Below are positions 17,541-24,856 of a DNA stretch of 47,883 nt, in pieces. The notes below the pieces were generated by a model that was not told the origin of the DNA, did no database searches, and worked only from the letters and a program-made list of their open reading frames with translations. The DNA is from Litorimonas sp964425355 (GTDB lineage Bacteria; Pseudomonadota; Alphaproteobacteria; Caulobacterales; Maricaulaceae), in assembly GCA_964425355.1 (NCBI GenBank), contig CAYRMO010000006.1, positions 1 to 47,883 on the forward strand, written 5' to 3'. Within the stretch, counting starts at the first letter, position 1, and every line of letters begins with the position of its first letter. A program made the translations under genes and the position numbers.

Positions 17541-18452
17541 ATGGACGATTTGGGATTTAACAAGATAGCCGGTGCCCTTTTAGGGACGGCTCTTGGCGTT
17601 ATGATTCTTATGAAGCTGCCAGTCATTTTTATGCATGATCAAGGCGATGCGATTGTTTATGGGTCGGATATCAAAGTTGGACCTGACACTCCAGCTGAAT
17701 CCAAGCCCCTTCCCTTTCCGCAGGCCGAATGGGTCTCTGCTATGGATGAGGTTAGAGGCGCGAAAGTCTTTAAGAAATGTACCTCATGCCACAATGTCGA
17801 AGAAGGCGGTGCCAATGGAACGGGACCTGCGCTTTATGGGGTGGTTGGGAATGACAAGGCCATAGGTGATGGCTTTGCCTATTCTTCAGCCCTGACAGGG
17901 CTGGGCGGGCAATGGACCTATGAAGAGCTTGATGCCTTCCTAGCGAAACCGTCTGCCTATGCCAAAGGCACGAAAATGAATTTCATCGGCCTTAAAAAGG
18001 CTGAAGACCGCGCGGCTGTTATCGAATATATGCGCGTCAATGGATCAGCTGATTTTGCACGCCCTGTACCAGCAGCAGCTGAAGTCGANNNNNNNNNNNN
18101 NNNNNNNNNNNNNNNNNNNNNNNNNNNNNNNNNNNNNNNNNNNNNNNNNNNNNNNNNNNNNNNNNNNNNNNNNNNNNNNNNNNNNNNNGAGACCATGATC
18201 AAAGACAGCACGGACGCTATGATCAAAGAGACTGAGACAATGGTCAAAGACAGCCCGGAAGCTTTGGTCCCAGAAAATATGGTAAAAGACACTGAGACCA
18301 TGATCAAAGACGAAGCTGAGACGATGGTCAGTGACAAAATCGACGCTATGGTGAATGACGGCGAAGCCATGTCCAAAGATGCAGGCGAGATAATGGCCAA
18401 AGACAAAGCCGAAGAGATGATCGAGGAAGGCGTTGATAAGCTAAAGGAATAG
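17541..18452 (+). CDS. Membrane-anchored cytochrome c family protein with Met/acidic repeat tail (assembly gap inside)
   Basis: The N-terminal helix (IAGALLGTALGVMILMKLPVIF) anchors the protein in the inner membrane. A class I cytochrome c domain follows, with heme site CTSCH, GTGPALYGVVG and the distal methionine in GTKMNFIGL, as in CycM-type proteins that pass electrons between the bc1 complex and oxidases. After VNGSADFARPVPAAAEV comes the 100-N gap (18089-18188). The tail beyond it is a degenerate repeat of 6-8 residues with consensus like ETMIKDxx or DAMVxD, about eleven copies visible, ending GVDKLKE. The frame happens to be the same on both sides, but the true number of repeats is unknown. 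A strong terminator follows. The link with pheA is a common alphaproteobacterial neighbourhood. Confidence 0.88.
   Translation: MDDLGFNKIAGALLGTALGVMILMKLPVIFMHDQGDAIVYGSDIKVGPDTPAESKPLPFPQAEWVSAMDEVRGAKVFKKCTSCHNVEEGGANGTGPALYGVVGNDKAIGDGFAYSSALTGLGGQWTYEELDAFLAKPSAYAKGTKMNFIGLKKAEDRAAVIEYMRVNGSADFARPVPAAAEVXXXXXXXXXXXXXXXXXXXXXXXXXXXXXXXXXXETMIKDSTDAMIKETETMVKDSPEALVPENMVKDTETMIKDEAETMVSDKIDAMVNDGEAMSKDAGEIMAKDKAEEMIEEGVDKLKE
18089..18188. other. Scaffold gap (100 N) at a coding repeat
   Basis: Exactly 100 N at the start of the Met/acidic repeat region of the cytochrome gene. Repeat collapse is a likely reason for the gap. Confidence 0.98.
18190..18436 (+). repeat. Degenerate coding tandem repeat, 6-8 residue units
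   Basis: DNA units of the type GAGACCATGATCAAAGAC recur with drift, encoding ETMIKDST, DAMIKET, ETMVKDSP, ETMIKDEA, ETMVSDKI, DAMVNDG, EAMSKDAG, EIMAKDKA and similar. The left boundary is hidden by the N-run. Confidence 0.8.
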
Positions 18453-18479
18453 CATTCAACGAAATTGCCAATTATTCGA

Positions 18480-18512
18480 CCCGCTTCGTGAAATGAACGA
18501 GGCGGGTTTTTT
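18480..18512 (+). terminator. Rho-independent terminator of the cytochrome c gene
   Basis: CCCGCTTCGT pairs with ACGAGGCGGG (one wobble) across a 7-nt loop, followed by TTTTTTATTT. It runs into the stop codon of the convergent NlpC/P60 gene. Confidence 0.9.
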
Positions 18513-19299
18513 ATTTCAATGAAAGTCGCTTGACCGAACTCACCTCTCCAATTCTGGAAACCGCTTCGATTACTGGCTCAGTCGCAACACACATATGATG
18601 TGCATTGGCATGTAGTAAGGTGTCGCCGGAGGCCACAATCCCAACATGACCAGGCCAAAATAAGAGATCTCCATCTTGCCTGGCGTCATATTTAATTTCT
18701 TGTCCGAGTGCTTTTTCTTGCTGATCTGCATCGCGTGGCGCCTCATGTCCAATTGCGGCCAAAGCGCTTTGGACAAGGCCAGAGCAATCCACACCACCGC
18801 CCCCTGTCCCGCCCCAGACATAAGGCAAGCCAATCATATCTGCCGCTATTTCGGTAAAGGGTCGTCGCGAGACCTCCCCTCGTTTTGCTATATGATTTTT
18901 ATGGATAAATCCAACGCCCCCAAGATCTAGGAAATCACCTGATGCGTCGCCACGTATCATGGCATTGCGCGGTAGAAACCTAAATATCGTCGACTTTATA
19001 TCCGGCTTAACAAAAACTGGGGCTGAGACGGCACTGACCTTATGAGACGGATTCCAATTTTCACCCGAGAGGTCACCCGTCCGGATAAGCCCGATATAAT
19101 CTATACGATCAGAATCTGGTAATATCGAGAGCAAAGCGCCGCGCGCAAACTCTCCATGATTTTCAAAAATGTGAAATCTTTGCCCTAAAAGGGCTTGCGT
19201 CCCCATAGCAGATCCAATGCCAAGGCTGGTAAATGGTGCTGCAATAAATGTGTGTTGAAGATTTACACCTTTTGGCAAGTCTATGCGTGGATCGCTCAT
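18511..19299 (-). CDS. NlpC/P60 family peptidoglycan endopeptidase-like protein
   Basis: This 262-residue protein has N-terminal SH3-like segments (about residues 20-130) and a C-terminal NlpC/P60 cysteine peptidase domain. The catalytic Cys172 is in GVDCSGLVQ, His218 in PGHVGIV and a third polar residue around His230 in LLHANAHHM. These enzymes cleave peptide bonds in murein stem peptides. No signal peptide is evident, as in many alphaproteobacterial relatives, which are thought to act in murein-peptide recycling. It is the last gene of an M17 peptidase / MarR / NlpC-P60 minus-strand group, 27 bases after the MarR stop. Confidence 0.92.
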   Translation of the reverse strand: MSDPRIDLPKGVNLQHTFIAAPFTSLGIGSAMGTQALLGQRFHIFENHGEFARGALLSILPDSDRIDYIGLIRTGDLSGENWNPSHKVSAVSAPVFVKPDIKSTIFRFLPRNAMIRGDASGDFLDLGGVGFIHKNHIAKRGEVSRRPFTEIAADMIGLPYVWGGTGGGGVDCSGLVQSALAAIGHEAPRDADQQEKALGQEIKYDARQDGDLLFWPGHVGIVASGDTLLHANAHHMCVATEPVIEAVSRIGEVSSVKRLSLK

Positions 19300-19326
19300 A
19301 TCTTGCTTCGCTAAAGTTCAATAATT

Positions 19327-19752
19327 TCAGGGACGTTCCGCCTGGATCATGTCCGCAAATTTAGACAGGAAATGAATACCGGCTGATGTACGCGTCAGAA
19401 TAACGGAACGCTTATCACGATGATCTGGCTGACGGGTAATATATCCTAATTTGCACAGACTATCTGTTGCGCGGCTAATAGCAGCTTTGGTAATTTGTAA
19501 ATGTGCAGCCAGTGACCGCACAGTATGTGGACCTTTTTCCAGATAAATCGTCATAAGCATCGCCAATTGCCGTGGCGACAGGTCTGGCATGTCTGAGCGA
19601 ACCGATTGCAGAGTCACCCGGTGCCAAAATTCCAAGCTTTCAGTTCGCGAAATCCGATTTGGCCGAGGCGCTGGTTTCGATCGTTCCGGGAGCATTTCTG
19701 GCAAAGTCGTCGAAACGAGACGCGGGACAAAAGCAGGTTCCGTTTGTGGCAT
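19327..19752 (-). CDS. MarR family transcriptional regulator
   Basis: This 141-residue protein has a winged helix-turn-helix: LSPRQLAMLMTIYLEKGPHT, VRSLAAHLQITKAAISRATD, SLCKLGYITRQPDHRDKRSV and the wing ILTRTSAGIHFL. This is the MarR fold, which usually acts as a dimeric repressor responding to small ligands. A Pro/Arg-rich N-terminal extension of ~40 residues precedes the core. The likely ribosome binding site is GGGGAG upstream of the ATG. A 22-bp palindrome 38 bases upstream of the start (19791-19812) is a candidate autoregulatory operator. It lies between the M17 aminopeptidase and NlpC/P60 genes, so either could be its target. Confidence 0.88.
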   Translation of the reverse strand: MPQTEPAFVPRLVSTTLPEMLPERSKPAPRPNRISRTESLEFWHRVTLQSVRSDMPDLSPRQLAMLMTIYLEKGPHTVRSLAAHLQITKAAISRATDSLCKLGYITRQPDHRDKRSVILTRTSAGIHFLSKFADMIQAERP

Positions 19753-19790
19753 TGGCGTAATTCTCCCCAGAAAACAAAGCTACGAATCAT

Positions 19791-19812
19791 GGAATCGCAT
19801 AATCGCGATTCC
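19791..19812. promoter_or_regulatory. Candidate MarR-type operator
   Basis: GGAATCGC-ATAATC-GCGATTCC is a perfect 8-bp inverted repeat with a 6-bp centre, 38 bases upstream of the MarR start codon. The rest of the 241-base spacer to the M17 gene (19753-19993) contains nothing else recognisable. Confidence 0.45.
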
Positions 19813-19993
19813 GCGGTCAAGTCGAGCTCAGCGGGATTTCACAGGAATTGAGTCAAGTGATTCAAAAACCACAGAATTTTTATGTAGAAAAATTGTCGCA
19901 GGTCAATTTGAGCTTGGCTTTTTAGGTTCGATCTAGGCTTGCATTGTAGATTTCACCTATGCGACTCAAAATCTAAGCACAGCCCAAGTCAAT

Positions 19994-21418
19994 TTATGCT
20001 GAAAGACGCGCGTTCAACCCGCCTGCTTTGAGCCAATGATAAACCGCCCGAACGCCATACATGTCCCCGCCTTTAGGGTGCCCGGGACGCGTCGTCGGAT
20101 TCCATCCATATGTGTCAAAATGCATCCAAGGCGTGTTTTTTACGAAACGTTCGAGGAAAAGTGCAGCCGTAACGGATCCAGCAAAGCCCCCGCCCGCATT
20201 TTTCAATGTCGCAATGGGCGAGTTTAACATTGCATTATAAGGCCTCCAAAGTGGCATATGCCAAACGGGATCATATTGCGCTTGACCCTGACGTGCAATC
20301 GCCTCCACGGGTGACGTCCGGTTACAAAACATGGGCGGAAGATGGGGGCCAAGAGCGACTCGCGCGGCGCCCGTAAGGGTCGCAAAATCAATAATAAAGT
20401 GAGGATCACTTTCAGTGGCTTTACAAAGCGCATCACCCAGAACCAAACGACCTTCTGCATCCGTATTATCAATTTCGACCGTGATCCCCAGCCGGGTTTG
20501 TAAAATATCGCCGGGACGATAGGCATTTGCGGAAACCGCATTTTCAGCAATGGCCAAAAGGCAATGCAGACGAATAGGCAACTTCATGGCCATAATCATT
20601 TTCGATAAGGCTAATGCATGGGCAGCACCGCCCATATCTTTTTTCATCAAACGCGCGCCTGAGGCTGATTTCATATTCACACCCCCCGTATCAAAGGTAA
20701 TCCCTTTTCCAACAATGGCGAGGCGGGGATGAGACGGATCACCCCACTCAATCTCGACCAAGCGCGGCGCTTGATGTGCCGCCCGGCCGACGGCGTGTAT
20801 CATGGGATAGTTTTCGGCGAGAAGATCTCCCCCTACAATTGAAGACACATCTGCATCATAAGCCTTTGCGAGTTCCCGTGCGGCCTGCTCTAGCGCTTCG
20901 GGACCCATATCCCCAGCGGGCGTATTGATGAGGTCCCGACACAGAGCCGTCGCTGAAACACTAGCTCTAATTTCTTCATGCTCAGCCTCATCAGACAATA
21001 CAAGTAAAGGTGGATTACTTTGCTCTGCAAGATACCGATCAAAACTATAGGCACCGAGACCCCATCCAATTGCGGCTAGGTTTTTCATCATGTCAGATGG
21101 AAAATCTCCCAAACTATAATAGCCATCAGACAAAAAACTGCTGAGGGTTCCCAAACGCATTTCGCCAATATCATCATTTTCCCCGGACCCGCAGCCAAAT
21201 AATATGCGTTTTATACGCCCGTCAGATTCTGGAAGACTTAGTCTTTGGCCTGCATCCCCGACGAATTTCCGCTCATCCGCAAATCGAGCCTGGGCCTCTG
21301 TTAGCGAGCCTTTATATTTTTCCCAGTTTTCTGGACGCAGCACATCGATTTTGACCGGAACCACCTCACTGGGAAGGTCCTTATGCAAAATAAAAGGTGT
21401 TGCGGTCAGATTAATCAT
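19994..21418 (-). CDS. Leucyl aminopeptidase family (M17) metallopeptidase
   Basis: This 474-residue protein belongs to peptidase family M17, two-metal exopeptidases that remove N-terminal residues in the cytoplasm. The catalytic core is intact: VGKGITFDTGGVNMKS (Lys and Asp metal ligands), MKKDMGGAAHAL, LLAIAENAVSANAYRPGD and the family signature NTDAEGRLVLGDAL. ATLTGAARVALG and FAGSVTAALFLERFV follow. The N-terminal domain is shorter and more divergent than in E. coli PepA, as in the alphaproteobacterial PepB-like branch. It lies upstream of the MarR and NlpC/P60 genes, consistent with a role in murein or peptide turnover (inferred). It diverges from the TPR gene. Confidence 0.93.
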   Translation of the reverse strand: MINLTATPFILHKDLPSEVVPVKIDVLRPENWEKYKGSLTEAQARFADERKFVGDAGQRLSLPESDGRIKRILFGCGSGENDDIGEMRLGTLSSFLSDGYYSLGDFPSDMMKNLAAIGWGLGAYSFDRYLAEQSNPPLLVLSDEAEHEEIRASVSATALCRDLINTPAGDMGPEALEQAARELAKAYDADVSSIVGGDLLAENYPMIHAVGRAAHQAPRLVEIEWGDPSHPRLAIVGKGITFDTGGVNMKSASGARLMKKDMGGAAHALALSKMIMAMKLPIRLHCLLAIAENAVSANAYRPGDILQTRLGITVEIDNTDAEGRLVLGDALCKATESDPHFIIDFATLTGAARVALGPHLPPMFCNRTSPVEAIARQGQAQYDPVWHMPLWRPYNAMLNSPIATLKNAGGGFAGSVTAALFLERFVKNTPWMHFDTYGWNPTTRPGHPKGGDMYGVRAVYHWLKAGGLNARLSA

Positions 21419-21534
21419 GAAATTTTCTCCAGCTAGCTGTTTCGCAAGGGATTTGTAAACGCGGCGTTAACCCTATTCGTTCAGATTTGTTAACGAATTT
21501 AAGGCTTATGGGCCAATCTTCACATGAGGTCGAC

Positions 21535-22761
21535 ATGAATCCGTATAAAATGAGTTTAATCTTGGCAACGTCCGTTTTCTTATTTTCGGCATGTGCGGTG
21601 GCACCTGGATTGAGTGACGAGGAAGTTCAGATCAGATCCGACCTTGATGTTAGTCATTCACTCCCAGCATCACGGCATATGCGGGACGCAATAGAAACCC
21701 AACCCATTTTTGCGCAAGCGGCCTTTTGGTCAAATGAGTATGATATTAATCCCGGAGATTTGGAGTCGGCGCTTAAACTCGCTGCAGCCGTCAGAAAAAT
21801 TGGCAACCCGCAACGCGCCGTAGAAATCACGCAAACGACACGCGCCCTATATCCTAAAGATCCTTACCTGATCGCCGAATATGCGGCAGCTCTGATTGCA
21901 TCTGAACGCGCAGCTGAAGCCATAGAGCCCTTAGATGAAGCCCTCGCCCGGACACCAGCCTATGGCCGGTTATGGTCGCTCAAAGGGGCTGCATTAGACC
22001 AACAAGAACGATTTGGTGAAGCGCGCCAATATTATAATCGCGCCTTACAAATCACGCCAAATGATCCAAATGTAATGGCCAATATTGGATTTAGCTATGC
22101 ATTGTCTGGCGATGCCCCAAAAGCAGAAACTTGGCTAAGACGAGCCATGGCACAACCCGGAGCATCTGAAAGTGTGAGACAAAACCTTGCACTTGTTTTG
22201 AGACTTCAAGGTAAAAATGCCGAGGCCGAGAGCCTTATCTCTCCTAATCAATCTCGACAAACCTTTCAAAGCCAGGCCTCAAGGCCCGGCATAAGGCCGT
22301 CAGCAGGATCAAATGCGGCAACGACCTCTAGAGGGCAATCAATTCCGTCACAAACCGCGCAAGCCCAAATCCGACAGCCGCAAGCGCGTGTGTTAACAAG
22401 CGCATCATCAGGTCAAAATTTTAAATCTTCATCTGACGCGGTTCGCGCGATTACGGGTCAAAATCCGACTGGACAGAGAACAGTCACAACACAGGCTAAG
22501 ACTGTCTCTCCGGAGCTACAACAAGCAACACTGAACCGGATCGCTAACAGCCTCAATCTGCAACAGGGCGCGGCACAAAACACGTCGCCTGTAACACAGG
22601 CCCCTCAACGCGCTCAAGGCCGCCAGCCCTATCCTCAAACTGGAGGGCAATATCCCGCAGTGCCTCAAGCTTATCCAAACTTGGCTGGTGGACCATATGC
22701 CCAGCCGGCTCAAGCCTATGGCGTGCCTCAGAGGCGTGAGCCCAATCGCCGACGTCGATAA
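21535..22761 (+). CDS. TPR lipoprotein, TadD-like, with long disordered tail
   Basis: ATG 21535 is chosen because GAGG lies 5 bases upstream and it starts a lipoprotein signal (SLILATSVFLFSACAVAP, lipobox FSAC). An upstream in-frame ATG at 21487... would add 16 residues. The mature protein has tetratricopeptide repeats from about residue 80 to 230, for example AYGRLWSLKGAALDQQERFG, EARQYYNRALQITPNDPN and VMANIGFSYALSGDAPKAET. A Gln/Ser/Pro/Ala-rich low-complexity tail of ~170 residues follows and ends in RREPNRRRR. In Tad loci TadD is a TPR lipoprotein thought to help place the secretin. Position next to tadC supports that assignment here. It converges on the tad operon across a shared terminator. 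Confidence 0.82.
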   Translation: MNPYKMSLILATSVFLFSACAVAPGLSDEEVQIRSDLDVSHSLPASRHMRDAIETQPIFAQAAFWSNEYDINPGDLESALKLAAAVRKIGNPQRAVEITQTTRALYPKDPYLIAEYAAALIASERAAEAIEPLDEALARTPAYGRLWSLKGAALDQQERFGEARQYYNRALQITPNDPNVMANIGFSYALSGDAPKAETWLRRAMAQPGASESVRQNLALVLRLQGKNAEAESLISPNQSRQTFQSQASRPGIRPSAGSNAATTSRGQSIPSQTAQAQIRQPQARVLTSASSGQNFKSSSDAVRAITGQNPTGQRTVTTQAKTVSPELQQATLNRIANSLNLQQGAAQNTSPVTQAPQRAQGRQPYPQTGGQYPAVPQAYPNLAGGPYAQPAQAYGVPQRREPNRRRR

Positions 22762-22821
22762 TTTATCGATATAATATGAAAAAGGGACCTGACTTCGATT
22801 GAGTTCAATAAGCCAAATAAT

Positions 22822-22862
22822 AAAAAAGGTCGTTGCAAGTTTAACATGCAACGGCCTTTTTT
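22822..22862. terminator. Bidirectional terminator between the TPR gene and tadC
   Basis: AAAAAAGGTCGTTGCA (22822-22837) pairs with TGCAACGGCCTTTTTT (22847-22862), with one wobble. It gives a strong GC stem flanked by A- and T-runs, so it works in both directions. Confidence 0.92.
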
Positions 22863-22892
22863 ATTAGACATGAAATCGGGTAAACATTCTAT

Positions 22893-23855
22893 CTATTCGA
22901 AAGCGTCTCCAAGGCGCATCCCAGCAGGCGTCAGGATTACAATGAAAAGAACAGGTAGGAAGAAAAGGATCATTGGCACGGTTAGCTTGGCTGGAAGAGC
23001 CGCGGCCTTTTTCTCGGCCGCCAAAACCCGCATTTGTCGGTTTTCATTGGCCATAGTGCGCAAAGTATCGCCAAGTGGTGTACCATATCTTTCGGCTTGA
23101 ACGAGGGCTGTTGCAACCGCTCTAATGCCAACATGGTTGTTTCGGCGGGCTAAATTCTCATAAGCTAATCGACGAGACGTAAGATAAGATAATTCAGCGG
23201 TTGTGAGAGAGAACTCCTCAGCCAGTTCAACTGACGCATCTCCCATTTCTTCGGCCACTTTCGCAAAAGCCAACTCAACTGACATACCCGATTCCACACA
23301 AATTAGTAGCAAATCAAGTGCGTCCGGGAAAACAGGCATGATCGAATTCAAGCGTTTGGTTGCCATATTTTTAACAAGTATTCCAGGCAGGTAATAGCCA
23401 AATAAAGTCAAGCCGAGTGTCAAAAACATGCGCCGCAACATGTCCCAGTTAAGGACATTCAACATGACAATGAATATCATCCCAAAAATCAATAATGCAA
23501 TCGGAGTAATCAATTTCGCCATATAAAAATAGTAAACGGGCTTTTGCCCACGTTTACCTGCTTGGGCTAATTTGTCTTTGAGGTCTGACGCCTCTAGTAA
23601 TTTTTCAAGACTGAAGCGGTCTACCAAATTTTTGGCGACGCCGCGACTATCGGCTCTCAGACTTGCCTGTTCTTGTAGATTAGATAGACGGTCCTTACGT
23701 AGCGTTTCTCTGGCCGACGCAACAGACTCCAAGCGCTTTTTCTTTTTGTCACCGTCCAACATTGGGATAATGGTGATCCATAATGTATACATGACCAATA
23801 CAGAGAGAAGAAACGCTCCTGCGTTTGTAAATAAGGCGACGGATTCAGGTGACAT
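22893..23855 (-). CDS. tadC: Tad pilus inner-membrane platform protein TadC (type II secretion F family)
   Basis: This 320-residue membrane protein has an N-terminal segment (AFLLSVLVMYTLWITIIPML), two central helices (LITPIALLIFGMIFIVMLNVL, FLTLGLTLFGYYLPGI) and a C-terminal one (LTVPMILFFLPVLFIVILTP). The T2SSF domain is recognisable by MPVFPDALDLLLICVESGMS, VELAFAKVAEEM and VQAERYGTPLGDTLRTMANE. With TadB it forms the platform on which the CpaF ATPase drives Flp pilin polymerisation. It is the last gene of the tad operon, 17 bases after tadB. Confidence 0.94.
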   Translation of the reverse strand: MSPESVALFTNAGAFLLSVLVMYTLWITIIPMLDGDKKKKRLESVASARETLRKDRLSNLQEQASLRADSRGVAKNLVDRFSLEKLLEASDLKDKLAQAGKRGQKPVYYFYMAKLITPIALLIFGMIFIVMLNVLNWDMLRRMFLTLGLTLFGYYLPGILVKNMATKRLNSIMPVFPDALDLLLICVESGMSVELAFAKVAEEMGDASVELAEEFSLTTAELSYLTSRRLAYENLARRNNHVGIRAVATALVQAERYGTPLGDTLRTMANENRQMRVLAAEKKAAALPAKLTVPMILFFLPVLFIVILTPAGMRLGDAFE

Positions 23856-23872
23856 TTATCTTGCTCCGCCCA

Positions 23873-24856
23873 CTAGAATTTAAAGTTGATCATTTTGCGC
23901 ATCATCATGGTGCCACAAAACATCATCCCAGCCCCAAACATTAGATTTCGTTGCCCCGTCGGTGTATTGTAAAGTGGCATCATATAATCTGGACTCATCA
24001 ATGTTGCGAGTATCATGACAACGATCGGCAATGCACCGATAATGATCGCAGACACCTTTGCTTCTGCGGATAACGCCTTAATTTTCTCACGAAGCATTTT
24101 TCGGCCTCTTAAGACATTTGACAAGTTTGCTAAAGACTCCCCCAAATTACCACCGGTAGACTTTTGAATATTTAGGACCGTCGCAAAAAAGTTTACTTCG
24201 GATATGGGCATGCGCTCGTAAAGTTGTTCGAGACAAACTTCGATAGGAATTCCTAGTTGTTCACCCTCGACGACAAGTCGAAATTCTGAACCCAATGGAT
24301 CTGGACTTTCATGCGCAATGATTTTTAGACAGTCATTTAAAGGTAAACCTGTTCTCACGCCCCGAACAATAATGTCCATTGCGTCCGCAAAATGAGCTGT
24401 GAACTTTGCCTGGCGTTTATTAATCGCAAAATTAAGTATAAATCGCGGTAGGCCAAAACCTAACACAATAGCCACACCCAGAACTATCAGAGGGTTAGGT
24501 TTGATGAAAAATGCAATAGCGCCCCCAACCAAAGCCAAAACAATTGAAAGCACGATAAAGTTCTGTGGTTTCATTTTCCAATCCGCTTGGATTAGTTTTG
24601 ATTGGATCGACTTCGCCTTCTTCTTTTTCGCATTCTGACGCTCTTCGATTTTACCCAAAGACTCTTCGATTTGTTTGCGTCGGGCGCCACTATCCTCAAC
24701 ACTGAGCTTCTCCCTGATATTACTTCCAAGGGATTTCTTCCCTTGAAACTGGCGCAGGCGTTTCCCGTCGCCGGAAGAATTTCCACTTAGGAATAAGAAA
24801 CCCAGACAGGCAATCATGCCTGCTGCACAAAGCGCTATGAGAGTTTGCTGATCCAC
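23873..24856 (-). CDS. tadB: Tad pilus inner-membrane platform protein TadB (type II secretion F family)
   Basis: This 327-residue protein has an N-terminal membrane segment (ALCAAGMIACLGFLFLSG), a charged cytoplasmic stretch (EESLGKIEERQNAKKKKAKS) and a hydrophobic pair around IVLSIVLALVGGAIAFFI and VLGVAIVLGFGLPRFIL. The T2SSF domain follows: DAMDIIVRGVRTGLPLNDCL, LGIPIEVCLEQLYERMPISE, QKSTGGNLGESLANLSNVLR. C-terminal helices follow it. It forms the pilus platform with TadC. Its ATG follows the cpaF stop with no gap, indicating a tight operon. Confidence 0.94.
   Translation of the reverse strand: MDQQTLIALCAAGMIACLGFLFLSGNSSGDGKRLRQFQGKKSLGSNIREKLSVEDSGARRKQIEESLGKIEERQNAKKKKAKSIQSKLIQADWKMKPQNFIVLSIVLALVGGAIAFFIKPNPLIVLGVAIVLGFGLPRFILNFAINKRQAKFTAHFADAMDIIVRGVRTGLPLNDCLKIIAHESPDPLGSEFRLVVEGEQLGIPIEVCLEQLYERMPISEVNFFATVLNIQKSTGGNLGESLANLSNVLRGRKMLREKIKALSAEAKVSAIIIGALPIVVMILATLMSPDYMMPLYNTPTGQRNLMFGAGMMFCGTMMMRKMINFKF

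Noticed and set aside
18089..18188. In-frame continuation of the cytochrome gene through the N-run as real sequence
   Set aside because: The 100 N are a placeholder. Frame agreement on the two sides may be chance, so no residues can be claimed there.
18190..18436. CRISPR array in the repetitive stretch after the gap
   Set aside because: The units are 18-24 bases, degenerate, contiguous without spacers, and in frame with the cytochrome coding sequence.
19589..19936. Plus-strand frames across the MarR gene and its upstream region
   Set aside because: They overlap the well-supported MarR gene in antisense and encode no recognisable domain.
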